A stretch of DNA of 64,000 nt from Anabaena sp. PCC 7108 (GTDB taxonomy: Bacteria > Cyanobacteriota > Cyanobacteriia > Cyanobacteriales > Nostocaceae): the NCBI RefSeq assembly GCF_000332135.1, contig NZ_KB235896.1, positions 1,249,303-1,313,302 on the forward strand, written 5' to 3'. The position numbers and the translations under genes are program-made. Below the pieces are notes generated by a model that ran no database searches, was not told the origin of the DNA, and saw only the letters and a program-made list of their open reading frames with translations. Shown here in pieces: positions 45,871 to 55,179 of this stretch. Numbering within the stretch: position 1 is the stretch's first letter; the number at the start of each line of letters is the position of its first letter.

Positions 45871-46847
45871 AGGGAATTCCTAAATTCTGGCTAGTAGTCT
45901 GCCAAATAAATTTTGATGAATCAGGGAACTAATCGAAAAAGACGCATAGAGTGCTAAGGAAGGAAGAAATAAACAAGATAAATCAAGATAGATTTATTGA
46001 TGTTCTTGACAAACTACTAGGATAAACGTTGATTTTTTCTATCCTCCAAAACTCTCATTCTAGATGATGGGTTTTGTTGGTTACATTTGTCTTTTGATGA
46101 TAAATATTTCTAATATTTATTGCATCTAGCTTGAGGATGAAAGCCCATATCATTCCTTAGGTATAGAAGCTAGGTAAATTTGGATATACCGAGTTTTTTA
46201 ATAAGGCACAGAGGTTAGTCTACCTTGGCTATAAGTTCCGTGGCATCAACCATAAACTTCCATAAAGGACACATAAAAATCAAATATAAGTCCTATACCA
46301 TCACTAATTAATGATACTTTCAGACTTCTTTACCTGCTAAACGCAGTTTTGTAAACTCCTCTTGTGACACTATTTAAATAGGCATTTAATGAATTTTTAA
46401 AACTTCTGTAAACTATAATTTTTTTGGGTAAAAATTTGCCAACTTGGCTAAATAGACAGAAAAAAAATAGTATTCTGCATATCATGTGAGTGTCTGTGTT
46501 CCCTATTTTCTAATTACAAGATTGACTTGACCGCTAAACTCAGGGCATAGGTCTAAAATTTGCATAAGAGTCAGGGGGAATGGGTAAATTCAGTGGTACT
46601 AAGTCTTGAGTAAAACTCCATAACTAAACTCAGAGGATGAAAACAAGAATACTTTTCTGTCAGTAATTACTAGGAAAATGATCAGTTTATACGCTTATAT
46701 CACTGATAATTCTTGAAATAATCATGAATGATTGCTAAATCTTTATGACTCGATTTTTCTGCGGTTTTGGACATCTGTAACAGACAACAATATCCCGCAC
46801 ATATGCAACGCTAAACCTCCATTTATACAAAAAAATCAGGGTTAGTT
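45871..46847. other. Long non-coding region between sucrose synthase and hetP-like gene
   Basis: 977 bases with no reading frame I can support. One segment, AAAAATCAAATATAAGTCCT near 46276, is the reverse complement of part of the 20431-20463 repeat area. It holds the divergent promoters of the two flanking genes; long upstream regions are usual for heterocyst regulators. No clear NtcA box was found by eye. Confidence 0.5.
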
Positions 46848-47147
46848 ATGAACTACCAAGTTTCTTCTTCTCAGACAAATTTTCAGAATGCTATTACTCC
46901 TGAAGAGTTAAATCAAATCATTGAGACAATTGCTGATGGTAAATATTCCTGGGCTTGCGTACTGATTTTACGTTTTATTGGCTACAATCCACTTCATTAC
47001 ATCCCCCAGCGTACTTACAGTCGTTTAATGAAAGAAAACAGCCAATTTGAAACTGCAAAAACGCCGCAGAAAATACCAGTAAATATGCCATCTTCTGTAA
47101 ATAACACTAGTCGCGTGGCTTCATCTCAAATTTTCAGCACCAACTAG
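46848..47147 (+). CDS. HetP-family heterocyst commitment protein
   Basis: A 99-residue protein whose core GKYSWACVLILRFIGYNPLH followed by YIPQRTYSRLMKEN is the HetP signature. The Ser/Thr/Asn-rich tail is variable as in the family. HetP and its homologues control the commitment of cells to become heterocysts. There is no hetC next door, as expected for canonical hetP, so this is more likely one of the HetP paralogues that modulate timing. It is supported by a clear start after GGGTTAGTT and its length near the family norm. Confidence 0.88.
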   Translation: MNYQVSSSQTNFQNAITPEELNQIIETIADGKYSWACVLILRFIGYNPLHYIPQRTYSRLMKENSQFETAKTPQKIPVNMPSSVNNTSRVASSQIFSTN

Positions 47148-47229
47148 TAAAAAAGGCAAAATACAGGAGATAAGAACCTAAATTTTATCAGCTTTTAAAC
47201 TCTTTTCAATTTGATTAGAAATGGGTGCT

Positions 47230-47264
47230 ATACAGCAGATTACACTTACTGAATTCTGCTGTAT
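47230..47264 (+). terminator. Hairpin after hetP-like gene
   Basis: Perfect 10-base arms ATACAGCAGA and TCTGCTGTAT with a 15-base loop, about 85 bases after the stop. Only a short TTT follows, so it may be a weak terminator or an mRNA-stabilising hairpin. Confidence 0.45.
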
Positions 47265-47375
47265 TTACGCGTCTATTTTCAGAGAAAATCGCAGGAAACA
47301 AAGTTATCCTGTCGTGTTTCAAAAATAATTAAAAAAATTAAGTTTGCTGATAAAGTTTGTTCATCAATAATTAAA

Positions 47376-47786
47376 TTATTTTTCTAATAGACATAATTTG
47401 ATGGTTTGTTGCCATGCTTGTTCAAAATCAATTCCTTGTTTAGTAGCGATATATAATAGCACTATAGCTGCTGAACGGATAGAAATATCACAATGTATGA
47501 GTATTGGTTTAGGTAATTCACCGATAGTTTGAAAGACAATCAGTGCAGCTTGATGATTTAGGTTTTCCAGTTTTGTGGGTATATTCGCATAGCACAACCC
47601 TAAAAATTCAGTATTTTCCTTTTCATCTGCCCACCAACCTTCTTCATCAGCAAAACACAAATTAAGGACTGATTTGTAACCCTCTTCGGCAATTTGATGT
47701 AACTGATCTTGGGTAATTTGCCCACTGATTGCTAATTCCCGATTAATCTTTCTTACAATATTCATGGGTGGTACATTTTCAGTCAT
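47376..47786 (-). CDS. DUF442-like / phosphatase-fold protein
   Basis: A 136-residue protein resembling the DUF442 (beta-lactamase-hydrolase-like) dual-specificity-phosphatase fold: INRELAISGQITQDQLHQIA, GYKSVLNLC, and the P-loop LIHCDISIRSAAIVLLY. The loop is HC-x4-RS rather than the classical HC-x5-R, as in DUF442 proteins. The Cys is kept, but the usual Gly is Ser. Activity is uncertain. Start could be M1 or M8. Confidence 0.72.
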   Translation of the reverse strand: MTENVPPMNIVRKINRELAISGQITQDQLHQIAEEGYKSVLNLCFADEEGWWADEKENTEFLGLCYANIPTKLENLNHQAALIVFQTIGELPKPILIHCDISIRSAAIVLLYIATKQGIDFEQAWQQTIKLCLLEK

Positions 47787-48222
47787 GGCTAATATAAGTA
47801 AGTCGGCGAGAAAAATTCAATCTAGATGAAGAAATAAGCTGTTGTGCATAGCATAATGCGTAGGGTGTGTTATGCCGTAGGCTAACGCACCTTCAATTCT
47901 TGATTTACACCGTTGTGTAAGTAATTGGACAAAAATATTTACAGTCATTGCGAGCGAAGCGAAGCAATCCCAGCCCTTGCGATTGCGTCATTCCACTGCG
48001 TTCCATTCGCAATGACATTGTGTAATTAATTCTGTCCTAGTACTTACTAGTCCTAAAGGTAGCTTTACCGTAGGCTAACTATTGGCTTTGCTCTCAATCT
48101 AAACCAACAATTTGAGGAAGTTGTGAGGAAATACGGGAACTCCACAAAATCAACAAAAAATCAATTATCCAATTTCGCCGAATCAAAATTTATATAACCT
48201 ACCCCCACTCCTACCACATAAA
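47787..48222. other. Intergenic region containing a MITE
   Basis: 436 bases without a gene. It holds the 125-bp MITE at 47918-48046 and, before it, a small inverted repeat GGTGTGTT / AACGCACC (47871-47892) related in sequence to the GTAGGGTGC family. Confidence 0.6.
47918..48046. mobile_element. 125-bp TA-flanked MITE, copy 1
   Basis: Core 47920-48044, flanked by TA on both sides. Terminal inverted repeats are AGTAATTGGAC and (reverse complement of the right end) AGTACTAGGAC. Inside, GTCATTGCGA and TCGCAATGAC form a 10-base perfect inner palindrome. An identical 125-base copy in opposite orientation interrupts tnpB at 63834-63958. The TA duplication suggests an IS630/Tc1-type transposase in trans. 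Confidence 0.88.
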
Positions 48223-48678
48223 TTATTTGACTGGGGAAAGAGTTCCCGCGCTATTAGCAGGGGGTTCTGTGTATTCGCAAAAAATATTTAAGCCTATTTT
48301 TAAGATATATAAAACAACCACTGTTGCAATAGCTGGATCAATTGGTAAACCTGCTAAACCAACGAGGGAAACAATCAATCCTGTCAGTAAAGGCGCACTT
48401 CCTGGATTTTTACTGTATTCTTTAATTTGACTGCTAAAACCTTCATCACCACAAAGTTCTCTCCGTAATACTTTTAATGTTACTTGCCAGAGAGATTTAT
48501 TCTCAACAATAGTTCTTGAATGTCCATTTTTTTCTATCCATAAATCCTCGAAAGTGGTTTCTAGATTGCCATTGTGGATGATCAATTTATCCATTGCTTC
48601 TTGTGCAGGGGCATAATCTTGCATTAATTCCTGCATTTCTCGGATTTCTTGAGTTGCTAATTGGGCATCCATAGTCAT
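48223..48678 (-). CDS. Small membrane protein of unknown function
   Basis: A 151-residue protein. Residues 1-95 are soluble and acidic/helical. Residues about 97-135 contain two hydrophobic segments ([15 protein letters not shown] and [14 protein letters not shown]), so it is probably membrane-anchored near its C terminus. The ATG overlaps the stop of the acetate-CoA ligase gene (4-base overlap), which implies co-translation. No family recognised. Confidence 0.65.
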   Translation of the reverse strand: MTMDAQLATQEIREMQELMQDYAPAQEAMDKLIIHNGNLETTFEDLWIEKNGHSRTIVENKSLWQVTLKVLRRELCGDEGFSSQIKEYSKNPGSAPLLTGLIVSLVGLAGLPIDPAIATVVVLYILKIGLNIFCEYTEPPANSAGTLSPVK

Positions 48679-51452
48679 TTTTTCCTAAGTTCAATTTCCG
48701 CTTTTAATACAGTTGCATCGGCTGTGGATTCGATTTGAAAACCGAGTTTTTCACATAATCGCTGCATACCTAAATTATCAGCTAAAATATCAGCATAGAT
48801 ACAGGAGATTTTCTCATTTTTTCCAACTTCCAGCAATCTACGGACTAATTCTGTTCCTAAACCTTGACACTGAAAGCGATCGCTTACCACCATAGCAAAT
48901 TCCGCTGCATCGCTCCCATGTAATTTACTCAGTCTTCCTACTGCTAAGATTTCCCTATTTTCTGCTTCAGGATTTTGGTATTCTGCGACTAAAGCCATTT
49001 CTCTATCATAGTCAATAAAACATATCCGCGTTAGTCGTTCATGAGTGATGCGTTGACTCAATTTAATCATGTGGAAATAGCGGAAATAGACACTTTCTTC
49101 AGATAGAGTTTTGTGAAATTGTACCATTAATGGTTCGTCTTCTGGACGAATAGGACGAATAGTAATTGGTGTCCCATTTTTCAATTTCCAATCCCTAATA
49201 TATTGACTAGGATAGGGACGAATTGCTAATTTTGGTAATTGATTTTCTTCAATATTAGCAGAATGCAAAACTATCCTTGCGTCTAAAGCAATTAATCCTC
49301 CAGGATTTACAGGAGTGGGGGGAATAGCTAACAATGGATTAATATCAATTTCTTTAATCCAAGGTTGTTCTACAACTAATTGACTAAATTCTACCATTAA
49401 TTGTTCAAGGGCAGCGATATCAATACTTTTACGTCCTCTGACTCCTTGCAAGGCTTTGTAAATTTTGGTTTGTTCCATCATGCGCCGGGCTAGGGTAGTA
49501 TTGAGAGGAGGAAGAGCGATCGCACTATCTTGAAAAATTTCTACCAATTGTCCGCCAGCACCAAATAATAATACCGGTCCAAATTGGGGATCTAAGCTAC
49601 TACCAATAATTAATTCATACCCATCAGTTTTGACCATTGGCTGTACAGTTACACCCAGAAAATCTTCTGCTTTGGCTTTTTCTTTTACTGATGTTTCAAT
49701 TTTTTGATACGCAAGTTTTACAGCTTCAGAATTTTGTAGATTTAACTGCACACCACCCACATCAGTTTTATGGGTAATTGTTTGAGAATAAAGTTTTAAA
49801 ACAACTGGATAACCCAGATTTTCTGCACATTCAACTGCTTTATCTGCACTTTCCGCAATACAACCAACAACTACCGGAATCCCGTAAGCAGCTAAAATTT
49901 CTTTAGATTCAAATTCTGTGAGAATTGTTCTTCCTGCTGTTCTTGCGGCTTGAACAATATTCTCGACTATGGCACAATTGCGAGTATTTACATCACAAGT
50001 TAATGTCGCTAAAACTGGAGTTTCATAAATACCGCTTAGGTTATAACTCGACTTCCACATATAACTAAATATCCGCGCTGCTGTATCAGGATAAGAGTAT
50101 GTGGGAATGCCTTGACTGTTAAGAATTTGTTGTCCCGCAGCTACATCTGTACCACCCATCCAACTTGCTAAAATCGGTTTATTTGACATTTGTGCGTAGG
50201 GCTTCAATTGTGCCGCTGTTTGGGTAGGATCTGTCATCGCTTGGGGTGTGAGAATAACTAATAAACCATCACTATTGGGATCTTTGGCGGCAATTTCTAA
50301 GGCTTTTGTATAACGTTGTGGATCAGCATCTCCTAAAATATCAATAGGGTTATTATGACTCCATTGTGGTGGTAAAATTTCATTCAAAGAAGTCATTATT
50401 TCTGGAGAGATTGATGTTAATTCTCCCCCATTTTCAATTAATGTATCTGTTGCTAATACTCCCGGTCCACCAGCATTAGTTAAAATTGTCAAACGTGAAC
50501 CTTTGGGACGAGGTTGTTTTGCTAATACTTCCGACATATCAAATAAATCAGAAATACTATTAACTCGTAACACCCCACAACGGCGAAAAGCTGCATCTAA
50601 AACAGCGTCACTTCCTGCTAATGCACCTGTGTGGGAAGCTGCGGCTTTAGCTGCGGCTGCGGTACGACCGGCTTTAATGACAATTATCGGTTTTGTTAAG
50701 GCCACTTCTCGCGCTGCTGACAGAAAGGAACGCGCATCCCCAATGGATTCCATATAAATTACAATACTTTTTGTATGGGGATCATCACCAAGATAATAAA
50801 TCAAATCTCCCCAACCTATATCTAACATTGAACCTATAGAAATGAAGGCGCTAAAACCAACATTTTCCTGTAAACTCCAGTCTAAAATTGATGTACATAA
50901 AGCCCCACTTTGGCTGATAAAACCGACGTTTCCTGGATGCGCTATTGTATTTGCAAAAGTAGCATTTAAACCTGTGTGGGGACTCATTACACCTAAACAA
51001 TTAGGACCAATAATTCTAATTTTTCCTCGGTGTGCTTGTTGGCGGATTTCTTGTTCTAAAGCTATCCCTTTTGTTCCTGCTTCTTTAAAACCAGCAGAAA
51101 TAATAATCGCTCCTTTTACACCTGCATCTACACAATCAGAAATAATTTGGGGTACAGTTGGTGCTGGTGTAGCTATGACTGCTAAATCTATCTTTTCGGA
51201 AACATCAAAAATACTAGCATAGGCTTTAATTCCTAGAATACTATGCCGTTGGGGATTAATAGGAAAAACAGTTCCTCCAAAAGGATTAGTAATTAAGTTC
51301 CAAAGTAAATTTCTGCCCACACTTCCAGGTTTTTCAGTAGCACCAATTACCGCTACAGTTTTGGGTATAAAGATAGCATCTAAGGGATTAATTCTCTCTG
51401 TTTGTAAGATATCATGGGCTTTATTGCTGTTTTTTTTGCTAGATTTTTCCAT
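48675..51452 (-). CDS. NDP-forming acetate-CoA ligase fused to GNAT acetyltransferase
   Basis: A 925-residue protein. Domain 1 (about 20-480) is the CoA-binding and ligase part of ADP-forming acyl-CoA synthetases, with [16 protein letters not shown] and the phospho-His loop [12 protein letters not shown] (His274). Domain 2 (about 500-720) is ATP-grasp ([18 protein letters not shown]). Domain 3 (about 755-925) is a GNAT acyltransferase with [18 protein letters not shown]. The same layout is found in Pat-type lysine acetyltransferases; here the synthetase active-site His is retained, so it may still make acyl-CoA. It lies 22 bases after the hydrogenase protease gene and overlaps the small membrane protein gene. 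Confidence 0.9.
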   Translation of the reverse strand: MEKSSKKNSNKAHDILQTERINPLDAIFIPKTVAVIGATEKPGSVGRNLLWNLITNPFGGTVFPINPQRHSILGIKAYASIFDVSEKIDLAVIATPAPTVPQIISDCVDAGVKGAIIISAGFKEAGTKGIALEQEIRQQAHRGKIRIIGPNCLGVMSPHTGLNATFANTIAHPGNVGFISQSGALCTSILDWSLQENVGFSAFISIGSMLDIGWGDLIYYLGDDPHTKSIVIYMESIGDARSFLSAAREVALTKPIIVIKAGRTAAAAKAAASHTGALAGSDAVLDAAFRRCGVLRVNSISDLFDMSEVLAKQPRPKGSRLTILTNAGGPGVLATDTLIENGGELTSISPEIMTSLNEILPPQWSHNNPIDILGDADPQRYTKALEIAAKDPNSDGLLVILTPQAMTDPTQTAAQLKPYAQMSNKPILASWMGGTDVAAGQQILNSQGIPTYSYPDTAARIFSYMWKSSYNLSGIYETPVLATLTCDVNTRNCAIVENIVQAARTAGRTILTEFESKEILAAYGIPVVVGCIAESADKAVECAENLGYPVVLKLYSQTITHKTDVGGVQLNLQNSEAVKLAYQKIETSVKEKAKAEDFLGVTVQPMVKTDGYELIIGSSLDPQFGPVLLFGAGGQLVEIFQDSAIALPPLNTTLARRMMEQTKIYKALQGVRGRKSIDIAALEQLMVEFSQLVVEQPWIKEIDINPLLAIPPTPVNPGGLIALDARIVLHSANIEENQLPKLAIRPYPSQYIRDWKLKNGTPITIRPIRPEDEPLMVQFHKTLSEESVYFRYFHMIKLSQRITHERLTRICFIDYDREMALVAEYQNPEAENREILAVGRLSKLHGSDAAEFAMVVSDRFQCQGLGTELVRRLLEVGKNEKISCIYADILADNLGMQRLCEKLGFQIESTADATVLKAEIELRKK

Positions 51453-51474
51453 AGATATTCCTGGTAATTATTTT

Positions 51475-51918
51475 TTAAACTCTATTAATAATGTTAATTA
51501 TTTTGGTTAAAGCTATGCCAATTCTTTTTTCTGCTATTGGTGAAAGACTATCTCTTAATTCAAAGTTCACTCCTGGTACTGTTACTAACCACGCTGGTGG
51601 ACTATAACCATAGAGAGATTGTGTTAAAGCTAAGAGTGACTGTGGATCACTTTGATGTTCACTGAAAACACTAGAATTATTAATTAATAGTGATTTTACC
51701 TGTACTTCACCAGCTTCAGAATTGATACAAGCATCAACAAAAATTGCTAAATCAGCCTTTGCCAAATTTACAGCTAATTCTGGGGTTAATTGATGAACTG
51801 CAAAAGATTTTACAGTTAATAAATGCCAAGATTCAATAGAATTTGCTATCCGTTGTCCAATACCATCATCACCACGTAATTCATTACCGTAACCAATCAC
51901 TATTACAGTTGCACACAT
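51475..51918 (-). CDS. Hydrogenase maturation protease (HoxW/HupW type)
   Basis: A 147-residue endopeptidase of the HycI/HybD family that trims the C terminus of the NiFe-hydrogenase large subunit. VIVIGYGNELRGDDGIGQRI contains the metal-binding acidic residue, and LAIFVDACINS the second one. FAVHQLTPELAVNLAKADL resembles HoxW (bidirectional hydrogenase) more than HupW. No hydrogenase structural genes are in the window. It is the first gene of a three-gene run with the acetate-CoA ligase and the small membrane protein. Confidence 0.85.
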   Translation of the reverse strand: MCATVIVIGYGNELRGDDGIGQRIANSIESWHLLTVKSFAVHQLTPELAVNLAKADLAIFVDACINSEAGEVQVKSLLINNSSVFSEHQSDPQSLLALTQSLYGYSPPAWLVTVPGVNFELRDSLSPIAEKRIGIALTKIINIINRV

Positions 51919-52069
51919 TTTTTAACCCCGTTCTCAGTAGAATGGTTGTTTAACAACACCTACAGGTGTAAATTACTCTGTAAAAATCCAAGTTTTTGAG
52001 TACAGAAGACTGAAGATACAAATCTTCTACAGTAATCTTAAATTAAGATATAAACACCTCTTTTCTTTA

Positions 52070-52100
52070 CCTCTGCGCTCTCTGCGTCTCTGTGGTTCGT
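52070..52100. repeat. Degenerate CTCTGCG repeat
   Basis: CTCTGCGCTCTCTGCGTCTC followed by TGTGG between minus-strand genes. A short tandem repeat type widespread in this group of cyanobacteria. Confidence 0.5.
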
Positions 52101-52153
52101 TTTAATTAACCTCAGATAATTTCTTAATGGTTGAATAAATTGGATTTCTAGAT

Positions 52154-52456
52154 TTAATCTCCACCACCATCACAACCGCCATCAGATCCCCCACTATCAC
52201 AACTGTCTCCACCATGAGATTCTCCACTGTGATAACTACTATCATGGTGAGAACTCCAAGTATCACTACTAGTCCAATGATCATTACTGGAGGTATAGTC
52301 GGAATTTTTGCGGGAATTTTTGCTAGAGCTATAATTTTTTGGCGAACCTTTTTTAGAATTTTTTATAGGAGGTAAATTTTCGGTTTTGGAATTACTATTT
52401 ACTATCAAACCAAAAACAAAAATAGCTATTAAAAACATAATTACTGTTATTGACAT
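52154..52456 (-). CDS. Small membrane-anchored Ser/Gly/Cys-rich protein
   Basis: A 100-residue protein: one N-terminal hydrophobic helix (VIMFLIAIFVFGLIV), a Lys/Ser/Asn-rich middle, and a tail of Ser, His, Gly, Asp and Cys ending SGGSDGGCDGGGD. Probably anchored in a membrane with the flexible tail exposed. The His/Asp/Cys-rich tail could bind metal, which is a guess. No family recognised. Overlapping frames are taken as shadows. Confidence 0.55.
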   Translation of the reverse strand: MSITVIMFLIAIFVFGLIVNSNSKTENLPPIKNSKKGSPKNYSSSKNSRKNSDYTSSNDHWTSSDTWSSHHDSSYHSGESHGGDSCDSGGSDGGCDGGGD

Positions 52457-52502
52457 ATTTGTTTGTCTTTTTTTTAGGTAAAAGAATTCGTAATTGATAA
52501 TT

Positions 52503-52590
52503 CTTAAATTACGAATTATGAATTACGAATTATGTTCGCGTAGCGTTTCCGATAGCTTGCGTGGCGTAGCCATAGGAAATATTACGAATT
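52503..52590. repeat. ATTACGA heptamers with GCGTAGC-type units
   Basis: ATTACGAATTATGA repeats flank GTTCGCGTAGCGTTTCCGAT and AGCTTGCGTGGCGTAGCC, the same mixture seen at 11760-11862, 12569-12660 and 20590. Confidence 0.7.
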
Positions 52591-53872
52591 ATGCTGTTAC
52601 TTTAGCTAATGCTTTTTCTACAGCGTGTAGTGCTTGATTGATTTCTTTCTCGGTGACAATTAAAGGAGGTACAAATCGTAGCACTTTTGGACCCGCGGGT
52701 ACTAATAATAAACCCTCATCCATAGCAGCTTTAACGATATCAGCCGCAGTTAAAGGAATATCAGCTTTGAGTTCCATACCGTTGATTAAACCCCAACCGC
52801 GCACTTCTGAGATATGCTGAGGATATTTAAGAGCGATCGCTCTTAATCCTTCTCGCAAATGTGCGCCCTGTTCCTCGACATTCTGTAAAATATTTTCTTT
52901 TTCCAAAGTCTGACACACACTCAGCGCCACACCACAGACAAAAGGATTACCACCAAATGTACTAGCGTGTTCCCCTGGTTGGAAAATATCGCAGAATTTC
53001 TTACTCATCATTGCACCAATAGGAATACCACCACCCAGTCCCTTGGCGCTGGTGAAGATATCCGGCTCAACGCCTAGATGTTCATAACCCCATAATTTGC
53101 CACTGCGTCCCATTCCCACTTGCACTTCGTCAAACATTAACAAAATGCCAGTTTCATCACAAATTTGCCGTAGTCTTTTAAAATATTCCACATCCCCAGG
53201 ACGAACACCACCTTCACCTTGTAATGGTTCAATTAAAATCGCTCCGACGCGATAATTACCTTCATCTAACTCAGTAACAGCGGCTTCCACTGCTCTAATG
53301 TCGTTGTAATTTATATAGTGGAAACCAGGAACTAAAGGATCAAAATACTTTTGATATTTTGCTTGGCCTGTGGCGGTAACGGTTGCTAAAGTCCTTCCGT
53401 GGAAACTAGCATGGGCAGTTAAAATTATGGGGTGAGCGATATCCAGGACTGTGTGGGCATATTTCCGCGCTAGTTTAATTGCTGCTTCGTTGGCTTCAGC
53501 ACCAGAGTTGCAGAAAAATACTCGATCTGCACAGGAATGATCAACAATCCATTTGGCTAATTCACCCTGTTCGGGAATATAGTACAAATTAGAAACATGA
53601 TGCAGCTTTTGGATTTGGCGTGTTACTGCTTCTACCATCGCTGGGTGGGCGTGTCCTAGAGTACAAGTTGCAATCCCTGCAACAAAATCTAGATATTCCT
53701 TGCCTTGGGTATCCCAAACACGACAGCCTGCACCTCGTTCTAAGGCCAAGGGAAACCGTCCATAAGTGGACATAACCACTTGGTTGAAACTATCTGCATC
53801 AAAGGGTGTGGATGACATAGAACCTGACTCTTGAAGGATCGTGGCTTGTTCAACTAGACTTGGGAATTTCAC
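52589..53872 (-). CDS. argD: Acetylornithine aminotransferase
   Basis: A 427-residue class III PLP aminotransferase of arginine synthesis (N-acetylglutamate semialdehyde + Glu to N-acetylornithine + 2-oxoglutarate). FCNSGAEANEAAIKLARKY and LMFDEVQVGMGRSGKLWGYE are the family motifs, and the PLP lysine is Lys277 in TSAKGLGGGIPIGAM. The N terminus is about 20 residues longer than typical ArgD; M19 (MSSTPFDADSF) is an equally good start. Other class III enzymes (GabT, AstC) are possible; the motif details favour ArgD. Confidence 0.9.
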   Translation of the reverse strand: MKFPSLVEQATILQESGSMSSTPFDADSFNQVVMSTYGRFPLALERGAGCRVWDTQGKEYLDFVAGIATCTLGHAHPAMVEAVTRQIQKLHHVSNLYYIPEQGELAKWIVDHSCADRVFFCNSGAEANEAAIKLARKYAHTVLDIAHPIILTAHASFHGRTLATVTATGQAKYQKYFDPLVPGFHYINYNDIRAVEAAVTELDEGNYRVGAILIEPLQGEGGVRPGDVEYFKRLRQICDETGILLMFDEVQVGMGRSGKLWGYEHLGVEPDIFTSAKGLGGGIPIGAMMSKKFCDIFQPGEHASTFGGNPFVCGVALSVCQTLEKENILQNVEEQGAHLREGLRAIALKYPQHISEVRGWGLINGMELKADIPLTAADIVKAAMDEGLLLVPAGPKVLRFVPPLIVTEKEINQALHAVEKALAKVTA

Positions 53873-54011
53873 TACCGCACCTCCTGAAAATCCTTTATCG
53901 TAATACTTTACTAGGTTCTTGGAAATCTTTCCAGATTTATTTTTATTTATGGAGTGGAATAGATAGAAGTAGAAGTTTTGTAATTTTGAATTTGTAATTT
54001 TGAATTTGTAA

Positions 54012-55082
54012 TTGCCTGTGTACTCTACCCTTGAGCAAAAATATAAACTTATTCAAAAAGAGTTAATGGCTGGGGCATTTGCTCTAGGCTTTGTGTTTCT
54101 GATTGGTACTTTATGGTACTGGTTAGTGGAAGGTTGGTCATGGGAAGATGCAGCTTATATGACTGTCATTACCTTAGCTACTGTGGGTTATGGAGAAACT
54201 AATCCACTAGGTAGTCGAGGACGATTGTTTACGATTGCCCTGATTTTGATGGGTGTAATTAATATTGGCTACATAGTCAATAGATTTACAGCAGCAGTGA
54301 TTGAAGGCTATTTTCAAGAAGGAATTAGACTACGGCAACAAAGGCGCTTAATGGAATCCTTGTCAGAACATTATATCATTTGTGGATTTAGTCGGACTGG
54401 GCGGCAGATAGCTAAGGAATTTCGGGCGGAAGGAGTGACTTTTGTAGTGATTGATGCCGAGGTTGAATCTGTACAAAAGGCGCAGATGGAAGGTTATACG
54501 GGATACCAGGGTGATGCAACTTTAGATGATACGCTTTTGAAGGTTGGCGTTGAAAAAGCGACTTGTATTGTGGCAGCTTTGCCTTCTGATGCCGACAATT
54601 TATATGTAGTTTTATCAGCCAAAACTTTGAATCCAGAAATTCGCGCGATCGCCCGGGCAAGTACAGAAGAAGCTTTGCAAAAGCTACAACGAGGCGGTGC
54701 AGATGCTGTGATTTCCCCTTATATTACGGGAGGTAAGCGGATGGCAGCAGCAGCCCTCAGACCCCAAGTTTTGGACTTTGTGGATGGGATTCTGACTGGT
54801 GCAGACCGCCAGTTATATATGGAAGAATTTTTACTTGACCCGTCTATGTGTCCTTTTGTCGGTCAAAGTTTACATAAAGCTAAATTGCGATCGCAATCAG
54901 GAGCATTAGTTCTGGCAATTCGCCGTACTGACGGCAATCTCATCGGCGGACCAACTGGAGATACAGTTTTAATGTCAGGAGATACACTGATTTGTATGGG
55001 AACAGCCGAACAATTACGCAGTCTAAACCAAATTCTCGGACCAATTAAGTCTCAACAACTGCGACGACCTAAAAGCAGTTAA
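54012..55082 (+). CDS. Potassium channel with RCK (TrkA-N) domains
   Basis: A 356-residue channel subunit: two transmembrane helices (about 18-40 and 70-95) around the selectivity filter TLATVGYGETN. Then an RCK/TrkA-N Rossmann domain (IICGFSRTGRQIAKEF) and a TrkA-C domain (about 265-345). This is the MthK/GsuK-like layout. The frame begins with TTG at 54012; a GTG two codons later is an alternative. Ligand of the RCK domain unknown. Stands alone. Confidence 0.9.
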   Translation: MPVYSTLEQKYKLIQKELMAGAFALGFVFLIGTLWYWLVEGWSWEDAAYMTVITLATVGYGETNPLGSRGRLFTIALILMGVINIGYIVNRFTAAVIEGYFQEGIRLRQQRRLMESLSEHYIICGFSRTGRQIAKEFRAEGVTFVVIDAEVESVQKAQMEGYTGYQGDATLDDTLLKVGVEKATCIVAALPSDADNLYVVLSAKTLNPEIRAIARASTEEALQKLQRGGADAVISPYITGGKRMAAAALRPQVLDFVDGILTGADRQLYMEEFLLDPSMCPFVGQSLHKAKLRSQSGALVLAIRRTDGNLIGGPTGDTVLMSGDTLICMGTAEQLRSLNQILGPIKSQQLRRPKSS

Positions 55083-55179
55083 TTTCTGATCTGCAATATG
55101 GCAGCAAATTTAAATAACTAAATCAAATAATTCTATCTCCTGACTCCTGAATTCAATAATACACCCGCGCCATCTCCAT

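Noticed and set aside
47376..47786. Classical protein tyrosine phosphatase
   Set aside because: The loop is HC-x4-R rather than HC-x5-R; DUF442 fits better.
50503..51222. Plus-strand frames inside the acetate-CoA ligase gene
   Set aside because: Long open antisense frames caused by codon bias of the real gene.
52102..52284. Val/Ile/Met-rich 60-codon minus-strand frame
   Set aside because: Shadow of the Ser/Gly-rich gene at 52154 in another frame.
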